Assembly: GCF_020886315.1 (NCBI RefSeq)
Contig: NZ_AP025226.1
Coordinates: forward strand, 558,001-622,000
Source of the DNA: Saccharolobus caldissimus
Lineage (GTDB): Archaea > Thermoproteota > Thermoprotei_A > Sulfolobales > Sulfolobaceae
Direction of reading: 5' to 3'
Length of the DNA: 64,000 nucleotides
The position numbers and the translations under genes are program-made. Below, in pieces: positions 30,937 through 40,121 of this stretch; the stretch's first letter is position 1, and the number at the start of each line of letters is the position of its first letter. The notes under the pieces are model-generated. The model searched no databases. It saw only the letters and a list, made by a program, of their open reading frames with translations, and was not told where the DNA came from.

Positions 30937-31650
30937 TCAGAGGAAGTCAAATAACGAAGAACTTTTCTTTTTATTATTATTACTGACGTTACTTGATTTC
31001 AAATAAGGAGTCCTTAAAATTTTGTATATATCTTCAGCTTTTTTCCTACTGCCAATAGCTTTCTCTAGATCGGCTATAGACGCATTACATATATTTTGAA
31101 TTGTGCTAAATTTTGTAAGTAACTTTTCTGCTAGCGTAGCACCTATATGCGGAAATGACTCTACTATATAAAGCTGAATATCTGAAATGTTTTCCAATTT
31201 TGACTTATTATGTAAATTAATTCTTCTTCCGTAATTATATTCCAATTGATATTTCTCTGCTAATTTCTTTAAAATTTCTGCAGTGTCTCTTCTATCTCTA
31301 GAGTAAAGCACTTTTATATTATAATCAATAGTCGCTGCAATAAGTGCGTTATTAATTGCACGCCATTTTTCAGTTATATTCCTAATTATACTAATATCTC
31401 CTTCTATAATTAATATTGGATTATTATATGCCTCAGACAATCTATTTAACTGATCAAAAAATCTTTTATCAAAAACAGAGTTAACTAGGTCTGTTACTGC
31501 TTTCCTCTCCACAGCTACATTTTCTGAAATTACGTAATCTGCTACACTAAGTTGAGTTAAAATCACAATTACTCCTAATTCCTTTAACAGTTCTGGTATA
31601 CCACTAACCTTCTCCCTGTCATCAGCATAAATTCTCAGCACCATAGACAT
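30937..31650 (-). CDS. xpf: XPF-family structure-specific endonuclease, short crenarchaeal form
   Basis: The 237-residue protein has the XPF nuclease core ENVAVERKAVTDLVNSVFDK (about 44-63, the ERKxxxD motif) and a tandem helix-hairpin-helix region (VESFPHIGATLAEKLLTKFS, then SIADLEKAIGSRKKAE). There is no helicase domain, which is characteristic of Crenarchaeota. The C-terminus SSSLFDFL is a PCNA-interacting motif; PCNA activates this nuclease on flap and 3'-overhang structures. It closes the exosome superoperon after prefoldin beta, 15 nt apart. Confidence 0.95.
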   Translation of the reverse strand: MSMVLRIYADDREKVSGIPELLKELGVIVILTQLSVADYVISENVAVERKAVTDLVNSVFDKRFFDQLNRLSEAYNNPILIIEGDISIIRNITEKWRAINNALIAATIDYNIKVLYSRDRRDTAEILKKLAEKYQLEYNYGRRINLHNKSKLENISDIQLYIVESFPHIGATLAEKLLTKFSTIQNICNASIADLEKAIGSRKKAEDIYKILRTPYLKSSNVSNNNKKKSSSLFDFL

Positions 31651-31665
31651 TATTAATTGTTGACT

Positions 31666-32046
31666 TTATGCTTTTATACCCGTTTGGCCACCTTGAGGAT
31701 AATATCTTGATAACATTTCATTTATTTTAGTCTGTAAATCCTCTAATTGCTTTCTCAGTATTCCTTCTTGTTTTTGATAAGTCCTAGATCTAAGTTCTAA
31801 CAATTCTTTTCTGTCATTTAGTTCTTTTTCTATAGATGCTTTGTCGGATTTAACTAGCAAATTACCTACAATTTTATATATAATAGCATCTGCTGTTAAA
31901 GTCGATAACTCCTCTAAAACTCTATTTATCTCACGTAATTCATTCTCTATAGTGGTCTTCTCTAAAAGTAATCTATCTAATTGATCCTTTAATTGCTGGA
32001 ACCTGACTAGCTGAGTTTGAACTTCGGGGGGTAATTTTTCAGCCAC
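31666..32046 (-). CDS. pfdB: prefoldin beta subunit
   Basis: A 126-residue, almost wholly helical protein: two long coiled coils ([20 protein letters not shown] and [20 protein letters not shown]) around a short beta hairpin. This is prefoldin beta, four copies of which join two alpha subunits to hold unfolded proteins for the thermosome. It overlaps Pcc1 by 8 nt. Its place after Pcc1 and Brix in the RNA-processing superoperon is conserved in archaea. Confidence 0.94.
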   Translation of the reverse strand: MAEKLPPEVQTQLVRFQQLKDQLDRLLLEKTTIENELREINRVLEELSTLTADAIIYKIVGNLLVKSDKASIEKELNDRKELLELRSRTYQKQEGILRKQLEDLQTKINEMLSRYYPQGGQTGIKA

Positions 32047-32281
32047 TTTTCTCCACCTCTTCTAGTGACTTTAAAATTGTATAGAGCCAAAGTATATAAG
32101 AATTCATTATAGCTCTAGCTCTTGTTACCGAAGGAGCATTTATCTCAATTTCAAAAGGTTCCCTTTTCACTTTTACGTATTTTATGTCTACTTTTTCAAC
32201 TATTATAGAATTATAAATTATATTATCTATTTTATCACGTTCATTATCCTCAGAATTAATTAAGATCTTTATTCTTAACAC
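32039..32281 (-). CDS. pcc1: Pcc1-like KEOPS complex subunit
   Basis: An 80-residue alpha/beta protein with the Pcc1 sequence flavour: [20 protein letters not shown] (about 42-61), preceded by two strands and followed by a helix. Pcc1 is the dimerisation subunit of KEOPS, which makes t6A37 in ANN-decoding tRNAs. Kae1, Bud32 and Cgi121 are not in this window. It is coupled to its neighbours by 7- and 8-nt overlaps. Confidence is limited by the short length. Confidence 0.8.
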   Translation of the reverse strand: MLRIKILINSEDNERDKIDNIIYNSIIVEKVDIKYVKVKREPFEIEINAPSVTRARAIMNSYILWLYTILKSLEEVEKSG

Positions 32282-32817
32282 GTTTCCAATATCATTTTAA
32301 AAAACTTAACATTATCTTCAACCTTTGTAAATAAAAGTTCACATTTATTCTCTGAAATTTTATTTATATTTAACATAATATTACAATTAAAGTTATTATA
32401 TTTATATGTAAATATATTCATATCAATTAAAAAATTTCTTAAAAAATCACATTTATTATTGTTTACACAAACAATTCCGTTCTTTATCTGCTTTAACGAT
32501 ATCCCATAATCGGAGGGTAGAGATAATCCATCTATTTTAAATATGTATTTCGGAGAGAAAGTCTGGAGATCATATACTACTATTTTATACGGATTACCTT
32601 TATATGTAGAAATAAAAATTAAATATAGCGCATTAAATCGGATTGCCTCACCAAATATGTCTTTTAAATTTCTTTTGCCCCTATTTATTTTTCTTGAATC
32701 ACGAATAATTAGTGACAGAACATTTAAAAAGTTCCTTACTCTAATATTAGCATCTCGCGAAGATGTTATAATAACCCTAGTATGGAGTATATGCAAGCCC
32801 TGCCCACTTAGTTCCAC
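32275..32817 (-). CDS. Brix/Imp4-domain ribosome biogenesis protein
   Basis: A 180-residue protein that after a short N-terminus reads RVIITSSRDANIRVRNFLNV (about 14-33), the Brix-domain start, and later IFISTYKGNPYKIVVYDLQT. Archaeal single-Brix proteins resemble Imp4/Rpf2, which bind pre-rRNA during ribosome assembly. The start is uncertain: GTG 32817 overlaps L37Ae by 41 nt, TTG 32796 by 20 nt, and neither has a clear ribosome binding site. The C-terminal half is unusually Asn/Lys-rich. Gene order supports the assignment. Confidence 0.78.
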   Translation of the reverse strand: MELSGQGLHILHTRVIITSSRDANIRVRNFLNVLSLIIRDSRKINRGKRNLKDIFGEAIRFNALYLIFISTYKGNPYKIVVYDLQTFSPKYIFKIDGLSLPSDYGISLKQIKNGIVCVNNNKCDFLRNFLIDMNIFTYKYNNFNCNIMLNINKISENKCELLFTKVEDNVKFFKMILETC

Positions 32818-32989
32818 ACTTCTTGCAGTACCAGATCCCAGAAGCTAATCTAATGACCTTACCAGAAGTTTTACAGTAAGGACACTGATGTTCTTGATAC
32901 CTTCTCTCCATTATTTCCTTCCATTTTTTTCGTAATGTAGAACCGTATCGAGCACCAAAACGCCCTGCTATTCCGGTTACTTTCCCCAT
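32777..32989 (-). CDS. rpl37ae: large-subunit ribosomal protein L37Ae (eL43)
   Basis: A 70-residue zinc-ribbon protein, GRFGARYGSTLRKKWKEIME (about 9-28), with two CxxC pairs, CPYC (37-40) and CKKC (55-58). It is an archaeal/eukaryotic large-subunit component at the E-site side. It is 21 nt downstream of rrp42, so the exosome genes and this ribosomal gene share a transcript. Size and motifs are standard. Confidence 0.97.
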   Translation of the reverse strand: MGKVTGIAGRFGARYGSTLRKKWKEIMERRYQEHQCPYCKTSGKVIRLASGIWYCKKCGTKWAGLAYTPY

Positions 32990-33010
32990 ACTGTTAAACC
33001 TCTAGTAAGT

Positions 33011-33838
33011 TTAGATATTTAACTGCCTTTTAAGTTCTTCGAAAAGTTTTCCCGCAGCACTCCTTGCTATATTTTCTGCCTGATCTACATCTTGTAACGA
33101 AAGACTACCCTTTCCTGACTTCTGAATACCCACTATCCTAAAATCTGGAGTATATGAGAACGAAACCTTTGTGTCCATAATGGATTCCTCATCTAAATCT
33201 GGATCAACTATTAGATATTTATCGACTTTAGCAACAGATACTGTAACAACAGGATAACTCATAGGTAATTTTCCATTAACTTCATTCTTATTAATTCTAT
33301 ACTCACCATTCATTTGATCTACCTTATACAATTTTGTATTATACAATGCAGCTACAGATGCTAACGTGCATGCATCTAGAGCATTACCTCCATAATCTAA
33401 AACGTATACATCTAACCATACTGTCCATACACTTTTACCTGGCTCTATTACTAACCTAGTTAAATCTATAGCCTTTGAATCTCTTAGACTTCTATCAATA
33501 ACTCTAGCTAATTCAATAGCGTTTTCATCCGGAGGACCAGGTTCAAAAGTCTCATATGCTAAAGGTAATAGTTCAACATTCACTATTAAATTGCCTTGAT
33601 TAGGCGTATCTTCATAAGGTTTATCTAACTCAATCTTAGTTCCCGCTAGTACTACTGTATTCCCTAATTTGACAAGTGCTGAACCATCTGCTTTTTTAGC
33701 ATAGTCTAAAATTATTGAAATTGGCCTATAATCGGTTAATTTTCTCCCGTCTTGCCTTATACCTTTTTCAAAAAGACTTACAATACTTTCTTTTTTTATT
33801 AAAGGAATAATATTTTGATTTGAAGGTGTAGATGACAT
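33011..33838 (-). CDS. rrp42: exosome core subunit Rrp42 (non-catalytic RNase PH-like)
   Basis: This 275-residue RNase PH-fold protein has GIRQDGRKLTDYRPISIILD (about 27-46) and PGPPDENAIELARVIDRSLR. Rrp42 alternates with Rrp41 in the hexameric exosome ring; it contributes RNA and phosphate contacts but lacks the catalytic aspartate. The three exosome genes lie in the order rrp4-rrp41-rrp42 with overlaps or 1-nt gaps, so equal production is likely. Normal length for Sulfolobales. Confidence 0.96.
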   Translation of the reverse strand: MSSTPSNQNIIPLIKKESIVSLFEKGIRQDGRKLTDYRPISIILDYAKKADGSALVKLGNTVVLAGTKIELDKPYEDTPNQGNLIVNVELLPLAYETFEPGPPDENAIELARVIDRSLRDSKAIDLTRLVIEPGKSVWTVWLDVYVLDYGGNALDACTLASVAALYNTKLYKVDQMNGEYRINKNEVNGKLPMSYPVVTVSVAKVDKYLIVDPDLDEESIMDTKVSFSYTPDFRIVGIQKSGKGSLSLQDVDQAENIARSAAGKLFEELKRQLNI

Positions 33839-33839
33839 T

Positions 33840-34577
33840 TTATATCGCCTCCTCTTTAAATTCTATATATCTACTTTTTAACGCTTCTTTTTCCAAATTG
33901 TATATAATATTTATCCCCTTTATTGCTAACTCAAAAGCCTGCTTAAACTCTTCCGGAGTCATGCTGCCATTAAGTTGCAATAAAGTAACTTGACCTAATG
34001 AGGGCATTATTGCAACTGGCATATCTGCTTCTCCCCACATGTCTTCTGGTTCATTTAAATCTAACACTATCACTCCGTCAGCCTTACCTACTGCTACTCC
34101 CGATATTAGATCTCTCATCGGAATTCCAGCATCAGCTAATGCTAATGACGCTGCCATTAGTGATACGAGTCTAGAACCTGCATCTGCTTGTAAAACTTCA
34201 GTAAATATATCTATAGCTGTTCTAGGAAATAATTCTACTAACACTGCGGATTCTAACGCCTCTCTTATCACTTTAGAAAGCTCTATTTCTCTTCTACTAG
34301 GTGCTGGATTTTTTCTCTCATCTGTTGAGAAGGGAGCCATATGATATCTCACTCTTAAAACTGCTCTATCTGGCAACGATAAATGCCTAGGGTGCATCTC
34401 TTTAGGACCATAAACAGCTGCTATTACCTTTGTATTTCCCATTTCAAAAATAGCTGAGCCGTCTGCATTTTTTAGGACTCCTAATTCTATTTTTATATTT
34501 CGTAATTCATCTGGTTTTCTTCCATCTAATCTTCTTCCATCTTCAAGGATCAATTTTGGTTTCTGTATCTGAAACAT
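33840..34577 (-). CDS. rrp41: exosome core subunit Rrp41 (catalytic RNase PH-like)
   Basis: From ATG 34577 the protein has 245 residues. A GTG nine bases upstream is part of the GGTGA ribosome binding site, so I reject it. Family blocks include [20 protein letters not shown] (about 17-36), [20 protein letters not shown] and [20 protein letters not shown]; the catalytic Asp lies in [20 protein letters not shown]. Rrp41 performs the phosphorolytic 3'-5' degradation and the tailing of RNA. It overlaps rrp4 at its start. Confidence 0.96.
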   Translation of the reverse strand: MFQIQKPKLILEDGRRLDGRKPDELRNIKIELGVLKNADGSAIFEMGNTKVIAAVYGPKEMHPRHLSLPDRAVLRVRYHMAPFSTDERKNPAPSRREIELSKVIREALESAVLVELFPRTAIDIFTEVLQADAGSRLVSLMAASLALADAGIPMRDLISGVAVGKADGVIVLDLNEPEDMWGEADMPVAIMPSLGQVTLLQLNGSMTPEEFKQAFELAIKGINIIYNLEKEALKSRYIEFKEEAI

Positions 34578-35283
34578 TTTTTTCACCTAGTTTTTCTTTA
34601 ATAAATTTTTTTATTCTATCTGTTAATCCCCTTATATGAGATTCACTCTCAATTTTTCTTATTGCCTCAATTAATACTTCTTCTGAAAGACGTGACGGAC
34701 AATTAGCCCATATCCTACCATTATTTGCTACTAGCATACTACACCCGCTTTCAGAAGTCAAAGTTTCATACATGCTTTTATTCTTGCCTATGACACGCGG
34801 AACCTTAACCGGCATTATATCAATTACTGTCCCAGAATTTATACGACCTAAATCCTTACCTTTAACAGACAAAACTGGATCTATTGTCCTATCAAAGTTT
34901 TCAATTTTAGCTATTATATAATCTCCTACATCTAAATATCTCCTTAAATCCTCACCGGGATTAACCGGTCTGCCAAGCAAATTTAATGCAGGAAGGTATG
35001 CATGATAAGGTGCTTTAATATCAACTATCCACCCATATATCTCAACGTCATCAATTAAACCTATTACTATATCTCCTACTTTAGGGTAATAAAAGGATCC
35101 TTCAAGCGGAACAACCTCAAATTGTGAATCTTTTACATCAAATAAGCCTACCACAGTTGAATAATATCTGTTACCTACCTTTAATATATAAGGAGACCAA
35201 GGAATCTGAAATTCCCCTTCAGCTATTAAATCCCCTGGTGCTACTATTGATCTAGGTTGTAACAAGAATTTTGGCTGGCTCAT
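34543..35283 (-). CDS. rrp4: exosome RNA-binding cap protein Rrp4
   Basis: A 246-residue protein with three parts: an N-terminal domain ([20 protein letters not shown]), an S1 domain (about 68-145, [20 protein letters not shown]) and a C-terminal KH domain ([20 protein letters not shown]). Rrp4 sits on top of the hexameric ring and feeds RNA with poly(A) preference into the channel. Its last codons overlap the start of rrp41 by about 35 nt. No alternative cap gene (Csl4) is seen in the window. Confidence 0.96.
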   Translation of the reverse strand: MSQPKFLLQPRSIVAPGDLIAEGEFQIPWSPYILKVGNRYYSTVVGLFDVKDSQFEVVPLEGSFYYPKVGDIVIGLIDDVEIYGWIVDIKAPYHAYLPALNLLGRPVNPGEDLRRYLDVGDYIIAKIENFDRTIDPVLSVKGKDLGRINSGTVIDIMPVKVPRVIGKNKSMYETLTSESGCSMLVANNGRIWANCPSRLSEEVLIEAIRKIESESHIRGLTDRIKKFIKEKLGEKNVSDTETKIDP

Positions 35284-35284
35284 G

Positions 35285-35986
35285 TTATCTCACTTGTAAC
35301 ACTTTAACTTCTACTTCACCTTTAGTTAAACCGTTTAACTTATCTATTACCTCCTGTTGTGCACCAGCTGGTATTTCTAACTCTGCTATTAACGTACCAT
35401 CCTCTAGCCAACTAGTTTTTTTCACCTCACCTAGATTATGTAACTGCGCCTTCACTTTAGAGCTATATGCAGGTGGTACTTTTATGTTAAGTATTGCTTT
35501 AGCTATTTTAATCGGAATAATTTTAGAAATTTCTTTAACAATTTGCATAGCTTGGGCTTCTACATCTTTATTTAAATCAATTTGTACTCTAGCTTGCTCC
35601 ATTGCCATTTCTATTCTAGTAGGAGGTATAGGTAAATTAGTTTTAGGATCGATAGCGTTCCTATGAATGAAGTCAATTATTTGCTTCCTCTTATTTTCAA
35701 GCATTTCTTTTCTTTGTTCTGCAGTAACTGGTAACTCACCCTTCATTAAAATTTCTTTTACAATAGTCTCAAAATCTGTAGTTCCAAAAACTTTTTTAAG
35801 TGCTGCTGGTGAAGCCTTTAATCCTTTTTTTACATCTTTATAAATCGTATCTGAGACAACAACATCTGATAAACTTATGCTTTTTCCACTCCTAAAAGCC
35901 AAAGCTTCTTTAGGCTTAACTAAAATTTCAAATTTTTCTCCATGCGACTCATATTTAACTACTACATACTCACGCTCCTTAGTCAT
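35285..35986 (-). CDS. SBDS ribosome maturation protein (SDO1)
   Basis: This 233-residue protein has the three SBDS domains. The FYSH domain contains [20 protein letters not shown] (about 9-28), the middle part holds [20 protein letters not shown], and the C-terminal ferredoxin-like domain has [24 protein letters not shown] acts with EF-2-like GTPases to release aIF6 from the large subunit. It lies between psmA and rrp4, a conserved archaeal neighbourhood. Nothing unusual. Confidence 0.96.
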   Translation of the reverse strand: MTKEREYVVVKYESHGEKFEILVKPKEALAFRSGKSISLSDVVVSDTIYKDVKKGLKASPAALKKVFGTTDFETIVKEILMKGELPVTAEQRKEMLENKRKQIIDFIHRNAIDPKTNLPIPPTRIEMAMEQARVQIDLNKDVEAQAMQIVKEISKIIPIKIAKAILNIKVPPAYSSKVKAQLHNLGEVKKTSWLEDGTLIAELEIPAGAQQEVIDKLNGLTKGEVEVKVLQVR

Positions 35987-36000
35987 GAAAAAAGTCCACC

Positions 36001-36726
36001 TTATAATTTCTGTAGATATATACTTTTTTCCTCATTTGTCATTTTTATAAATAATCCAGTTTGGAGAGAAGCGTAACCTATTTCTACAGTATTAGGAGTT
36101 AATTTTTCATTAGGCTTTAAAGTTGATGATAATGCTTTTAACGCTAAAAGTATTGTATCCTCAATACTCATATCTTCCCTGTAGTTTTTCTCTAAAAATT
36201 CTGTTGCTGTATAATAACCTTGACCTATCGCAACTGCATAATATGGCATATACTGACCACTTGGCTCAGTCATGTAAAGTTTAGGTATTGACTTATCTAT
36301 ACCTGCTATTACTAGGGCTACACCAAATGGCCTAACGCCACCGTGCTGCGTATACATTTGTTTAACATCAGCAACAGATTTGGTTAGATAGTCTATACTA
36401 ATTGGTTCATCATAAATTAATCTATGCTGCAAGGCGATATTCCTAGCGTAATCAATTAAAACTCTACCATCTGACGCTAAACCCGCAAAACTACAGCCTA
36501 CATGATCATCAATTAGAAATATTTTTTCTATACTGTCAACGTCCAATAACGTCTGTGCTTTTCTTTTTTCACTTGCTATTACTACACCAGATTTAGATTT
36601 AATCCCAATCGCAGTCCATCCCTTTTTAACCGCCTCAAACGCATAATCTACTTGGTAAAGCGAACCGTCTGGTGAAAATATTGTTATTGCCCTATCATAA
36701 CCCATGGCTGCTGGACCGAACGCCAT
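36001..36726 (-). CDS. psmA: proteasome alpha subunit
   Basis: The 241-residue protein has the alpha-type N-terminus [20 protein letters not shown] (about 9-28), which forms the gate helix H0 (no catalytic N-terminal Thr), then [20 protein letters not shown] and the NPase-like [18 protein letters not shown] tail. Seven copies form the outer rings of the 20S proteasome and dock the unfoldase. It lies within the RNA-processing superoperon, as in many archaea. A C/D sRNA lies just upstream. Confidence 0.96.
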   Translation of the reverse strand: MAFGPAAMGYDRAITIFSPDGSLYQVDYAFEAVKKGWTAIGIKSKSGVVIASEKRKAQTLLDVDSIEKIFLIDDHVGCSFAGLASDGRVLIDYARNIALQHRLIYDEPISIDYLTKSVADVKQMYTQHGGVRPFGVALVIAGIDKSIPKLYMTEPSGQYMPYYAVAIGQGYYTATEFLEKNYREDMSIEDTILLALKALSSTLKPNEKLTPNTVEIGYASLQTGLFIKMTNEEKSIYLQKL

Positions 36727-36769
36727 ATATTATCCACTCATGAAATAGTGAGTAATCCCTAATTTTAAA

Positions 36770-36830
36770 AATATCGTTCAGCTCGTCGCAGAGGACATCA
36801 TCGAACAGTCCGGAGCGGCTTCATCATTTT
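36770..36830 (-). ncRNA. C/D box guide sRNA between pop5 and psmA
   Basis: On the minus strand all four boxes are in order: C ATGATGA (36827-36821), a 12-nt D' guide AGCCGCTCCGGA, D' CTGT (36808-36805), C' GATGATG (36802-36796), a 14-nt D guide TCCTCTGCGACGAG, and D CTGA (36781-36778). By the N+5 rule the targets would be U in CUCGUCGCAGAGGA and G in UCCGGAGCGGCU. The TGA stop codon of pop5 (36826-36824) lies within the C box. A T-rich tract ATATTTTTAAAA follows. It is a GC-rich island in AT-rich DNA and is probably processed from the operon transcript. The target rRNA or tRNA is not in the window. Confidence 0.85.
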
Positions 36831-37255
36831 AATCCGATTATTCTTTTAGCCCTTTTTAAACTGCCGGTTGTTCGTCTTGGAACTATAAGTATTTTATTTC
36901 CATTAATTTCTTTAACAAAAGGTAAACTGGCTAATACAGTCTTATATCCAACTCTATTAGTCGATATTATTCCCTCTTGTGTATCGTCTCTATATAGTAT
37001 AACTTTAGGGTTTGCTATATCAAGCCACATACTACCTAATAATTCCTTTACAGAATTGCGAATACCTTTTTCAATATCTATACCATTTACTCTCCCTTCG
37101 GTAATAACATAAAATACAATATATCTCTTAGCTTTTGTCAATTTTTTGTTTTTAACTATTTTTATATTAAATTGTCTCCTAATAAGATATAGTATAGTTA
37201 GAATAGTTAGCCAAGCTAATAGTATCAGATCAATTATTAATTGAATTAAACTCAT
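36824..37255 (-). CDS. rnp2: ribonuclease P protein component 2 (Pop5) with a hydrophobic N-terminal extension
   Basis: Residues 43-143 are Pop5: [20 protein letters not shown] through [20 protein letters not shown] and ending [17 protein letters not shown]. Pop5 pairs with Rpp30 and activates the catalytic domain of RNase P RNA. Residues 2-26 form a strong hydrophobic helix followed by RR, which would anchor the protein to the membrane if translated. A TTG at 37141 would instead give a soluble 105-residue Pop5, but it has no ribosome binding site, whereas ATG 37255 overlaps rpp30 as a coupled start. The stop codon lies in the C box of the following sRNA. Confidence 0.88.
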   Translation of the reverse strand: MSLIQLIIDLILLAWLTILTILYLIRRQFNIKIVKNKKLTKAKRYIVFYVITEGRVNGIDIEKGIRNSVKELLGSMWLDIANPKVILYRDDTQEGIISTNRVGYKTVLASLPFVKEINGNKILIVPRRTTGSLKRAKRIIGLK

Positions 37256-37787
37256 ACAATAATCTTATGGGATTTAAAATAACAAACTTATAAGCTTCCT
37301 CTTCGTCAGCCCCTAATATAGTAAGATAACTTATTTTAGATATAGGATTCCATAACTCATTAAAATTCTTAGCATATGAGGAGAAAATTACATTAGGAAT
37401 CCATTTATACGAAAATAGAATAGCCTTATAAATTAATGCCTTTGAAGATTTAAGGGGGACTTCTACAAATTTATTATGTGTTCTAATAAGATTTAACATA
37501 GTTTTTCTAAATATTTTCGAATTTTCGTCATCTAATACTATTGCATTTACCCTTTTGTTTATAATTGCATATTTAAGAGAATCTATAGATAAAGGTTTAA
37601 CAAAAACTAGTATATGCTCTCTACTAATTCCTTTAAGTATTTTCTTCAAATGGTTACCATTTTCAACACTAAATGTAACTCTTTTAATTCCAACCAATCC
37701 ATCTTCACTGAATACTAAATTGTACCCTATTTTTTTGGCATAGGGAAATAAATTAGAGTTTAGAATACATGACTCTATTACCAACAA
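37230..37787 (-). CDS. rnp3: ribonuclease P protein component 3 (Rpp30)
   Basis: A 185-residue protein with a degenerate TIM-barrel (PHP-like) pattern typical of Rpp30: [20 protein letters not shown], then [20 protein letters not shown] (about 77-96), and [20 protein letters not shown]. With Pop5 it stimulates catalysis by the RNase P RNA. The start is TTG 37787, inside the end of the DUF54 gene (35-nt overlap). The neighbouring genes (DUF54, Pop5, PsmA, exosome) are the conserved archaeal set. Confidence 0.92.
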   Translation of the reverse strand: MLVIESCILNSNLFPYAKKIGYNLVFSEDGLVGIKRVTFSVENGNHLKKILKGISREHILVFVKPLSIDSLKYAIINKRVNAIVLDDENSKIFRKTMLNLIRTHNKFVEVPLKSSKALIYKAILFSYKWIPNVIFSSYAKNFNELWNPISKISYLTILGADEEEAYKFVILNPIRLLYEFNSINN

Positions 37788-38202
37788 TTTTCTTTATCTC
37801 CTCCTTTATATTTTCCAACGAAGTATTAAATGATATCACAATTCTAATCACATCATCCCCTTCTTTAAGTAAAAGCCTATTTTCAGCTATTAAGTGCTGT
37901 TTATCAAACCTTAAATATAACTTGCCATTACTCCAGTGCGATTCTATAGTTGCAAAAATAAACATAAGATCGGAAGTATCCATTTTATTTAATATTAATT
38001 CAAAAAGTTGCATACAACCTTTTTTATCGAATTTATATTCAATTATTGTAATCTTATTCCCATAATGTCCCTCTGCAGTAGTTACAGTCTTCTTGGAATT
38101 TAGTATAGGTGGTGAGAAAAAAGTTTCAATTCCATTTATTACCTTATTATAATCCTCAGTTTCATGAATAAAAACAGAAATAGTAGCGTATGTAACTTTC
38201 AT
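37753..38202 (-). CDS. COG1325/DUF54 RNA-binding protein, putative exosome-associated
   Basis: A 149-residue alpha/beta protein: VTYATISVFIHETEDYNKVI (3-22), AEGHYGNKITIIEYKFDKKG and SNGKLYLRFDKQHLIAENRL (about 91-110). This is the archaeal DUF54 family, long predicted to be an RNA-binding partner of the exosome from its constant position in this operon; the function is not proven. It starts 2 nt after L15e and overlaps rpp30. No catalytic motif is visible. Confidence 0.82.
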   Translation of the reverse strand: MKVTYATISVFIHETEDYNKVINGIETFFSPPILNSKKTVTTAEGHYGNKITIIEYKFDKKGCMQLFELILNKMDTSDLMFIFATIESHWSNGKLYLRFDKQHLIAENRLLLKEGDDVIRIVISFNTSLENIKEEIKKIVGNRVMYSKL

Positions 38203-38204
38203 AC

Positions 38205-38855
38205 CTACTTTCCTGGAATCTTGTCATAATCTTGTAATCTATAATATTTACTTGCTTCATGTCTCTTCTTCTCTTCTCTCTCCTTTTGCTTTCTATTCCA
38301 TTTATGTCTTACAGTACCTTTAAGCCCTCTACTTTTTCTTAGCCCTCTAGCCTTTTTACCAGCTGAAGTAAGTCCTCTAAATACCCTATTTCTATTAGCA
38401 GGATTTTGCAACCACTTGAGATTTGGATCGTTTTTTATTACTGGATGAGACGGATCTACTAAAATTACTTCATAATATTTATATAACCCATCTTCTCCTA
38501 CATAATAACTCCCTAATACCTCTAAATTAGGATATTTTCGTGCAGCCCTTTCTTCTGCAATCCATCTATAACCTTTAGCTGGAGAATAACCATATACACC
38601 CATTCTTTTTGGCCTTCTTCCTTTATTAGGCCTAGGTTTATTTAGACCTCCTCTCCTAACTCTAACTCTAACTACGACAAAACCCTGCTTAGCCTTATAA
38701 CCTAAGGCTCTAGCCCTATTTAGCCTAGTAGGCTTATCTATTCTAACTATAGAAGGCGATTTTCTCCATTCAATTAGCCTTTGCCTTATTACGCTTTTTT
38801 TCCAATCTTCTGACTGCCATGTTCTCTCTATATAGTGATATAGTGACAATCCCAT
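38205..38855 (-). CDS. rpl15e: large-subunit ribosomal protein L15e (eL15)
   Basis: A 216-residue basic protein starting [20 protein letters not shown], with [20 protein letters not shown] (about 56-75) and a C-terminal [20 protein letters not shown] tail. L15e is an archaeal/eukaryotic protein buried in the large subunit near the tunnel. It is the first gene of the RNA-processing superoperon. Its ATG lies at the end of an 8-bp inverted repeat and 31 nt from a TATA box apparently shared with the divergent GTPase gene, so it is probably leaderless. Confidence 0.97.
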   Translation of the reverse strand: MGLSLYHYIERTWQSEDWKKSVIRQRLIEWRKSPSIVRIDKPTRLNRARALGYKAKQGFVVVRVRVRRGGLNKPRPNKGRRPKRMGVYGYSPAKGYRWIAEERAARKYPNLEVLGSYYVGEDGLYKYYEVILVDPSHPVIKNDPNLKWLQNPANRNRVFRGLTSAGKKARGLRKSRGLKGTVRHKWNRKQKEREEKKRHEASKYYRLQDYDKIPGK

Positions 38856-38891
38856 CTATTCTCAAAATAGATGCTGAACATCTAATTAATA
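38853..38891. promoter_or_regulatory. shared divergent promoter with inverted repeats, L15e superoperon and YchF-like GTPase
   Basis: CTAATTAATAAA (38880-38891) provides a TATA box centred about 31 nt from the L15e ATG (38855, minus) and about 28 nt from the GTPase ATG (38916, plus). Between it and L15e lie CATCTATT (38853-38860) with AATAGATG (38866-38873), then CATCT again (38879-38883). The repeated CATCT/AGATG arms cover the L15e start and could be an operator or an mRNA hairpin. Confidence 0.5.
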
Positions 38892-38915
38892 AATGTGTCC
38901 ACTAAATCAAACATA

Positions 38916-40121
38916 ATGATTAGCATTGGTATTGTTGGCAAAACAAACGTGGGTAAGAGCACGTTTTTCTCAGCTGCAACACTAAAAGAAGTAGAAATAG
39001 CCGATAGGCCTTTCGTAACTATTAAGCCTAATGAAGGAATAGGGTACGTTAAAGTTAAATGTGTACATACGGAATTTAATGTTAAATGTAACCCTAAAAA
39101 TTCTTTATGTATCGATGATTATAGATTTATACCGATAAAACTTATCGATGTAGCTGGGCTAATACCTGGTGCTCATGAAGGAAGAGGACTTGGAAATAAG
39201 TTTTTGGACGATTTAAGACAAGCTGATGCACTAATTCATGTAATAGATGCTAGTGGCTCCACTAACGAAGAAGGAATTCCAGTTGAACCAGGTTCTAGAG
39301 ATCCAGAAGAGGATATCAAATTTATAGAAAATGAATTAGATGAATGGTTTTACTCAATCGTAAGTAAAGATTGGGCAAAATTCTCTAGAACTGTTGACTT
39401 ATCAGGAAAAGATTTAATAGAAGCATTATTAAGTAAATTATCTGGTATATCTGTTAATAGATCTCACGTAATTGAGACATTAAAAATTACTAAATTGGAA
39501 AATCTGAAATTAATGCAATGGACAGAGCAAGATTTAAGATATTTTGCAAAAACATTAAGAAATATTAGTAAACCCATGATAATAGCTGCAAATAAATGTG
39601 ATTTACCTCAGGCAAAAAGAAATATTGAAAGATTAAAAGAAAAATATAAGTGGGTAATCCCAACAAGCGCGATATCAGAAATCGCATTAAGAAAAGCTGC
39701 AAAGGCTGGAATAATAAAATACATACCAGGAGATAAAGATTTTGAGATATTAAAACCATTAAGTGAAAAACAGAAAAATGCTCTAGAATATATTAGAAAT
39801 AATGTCCTAAAAATTTATGGGAGTACTGGGGTTCAAGACGCGATAAATACGGCAGTTTTTGAAGCGTTAAACATGATTGTAGTATATCCAGTTGAGGATG
39901 AGAAAAGATTAAGTGATAAGAACGGCAATGTATTACCGGATGCTATACTTCTTAAAAAGGGTTCAAATCCGAAAGATCTAGCATTTATGATACATACTGA
40001 ATTAGCTAAAGGATTCCTATATGCAATAGATGTTAAAAGAAAAATAAGAATAGGAGAAGATTATCAATTACAAAACAATGATGTAATAAAAATCGTATCA
40101 AGTACTGCTAGACCTTCTTAA
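38916..40121 (+). CDS. YchF/Obg-like translation-associated GTPase (COG0012)
   Basis: From ATG 38916 the protein has 401 residues: MISIGIVGKTNVGKSTFFSA with the P-loop at 8-15, switch region FVTIKPNEG, G3 DVAGLIPGAHEGRGLGNKFL, and a C-terminal TGS-type domain (LLKKGSNPKDLAFMIHTELA). This is the archaeal YchF/OLA1-like group, ribosome-associated and often ATP-preferring. A GTG at 38895 is unlikely because the TATA box would then be only 7 nt away. The 3' end overlaps the convergent nucleotidyltransferase by 24 nt. Confidence 0.92.
   Translation: MISIGIVGKTNVGKSTFFSAATLKEVEIADRPFVTIKPNEGIGYVKVKCVHTEFNVKCNPKNSLCIDDYRFIPIKLIDVAGLIPGAHEGRGLGNKFLDDLRQADALIHVIDASGSTNEEGIPVEPGSRDPEEDIKFIENELDEWFYSIVSKDWAKFSRTVDLSGKDLIEALLSKLSGISVNRSHVIETLKITKLENLKLMQWTEQDLRYFAKTLRNISKPMIIAANKCDLPQAKRNIERLKEKYKWVIPTSAISEIALRKAAKAGIIKYIPGDKDFEILKPLSEKQKNALEYIRNNVLKIYGSTGVQDAINTAVFEALNMIVVYPVEDEKRLSDKNGNVLPDAILLKKGSNPKDLAFMIHTELAKGFLYAIDVKRKIRIGEDYQLQNNDVIKIVSSTARPS

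Noticed and set aside
38895-38915. GTG 38895 as start of the YchF-like GTPase
   Set aside because: It is only about 7 nt from the TATA box and would lie upstream of the transcript start; ATG 38916 fits the leaderless rule.
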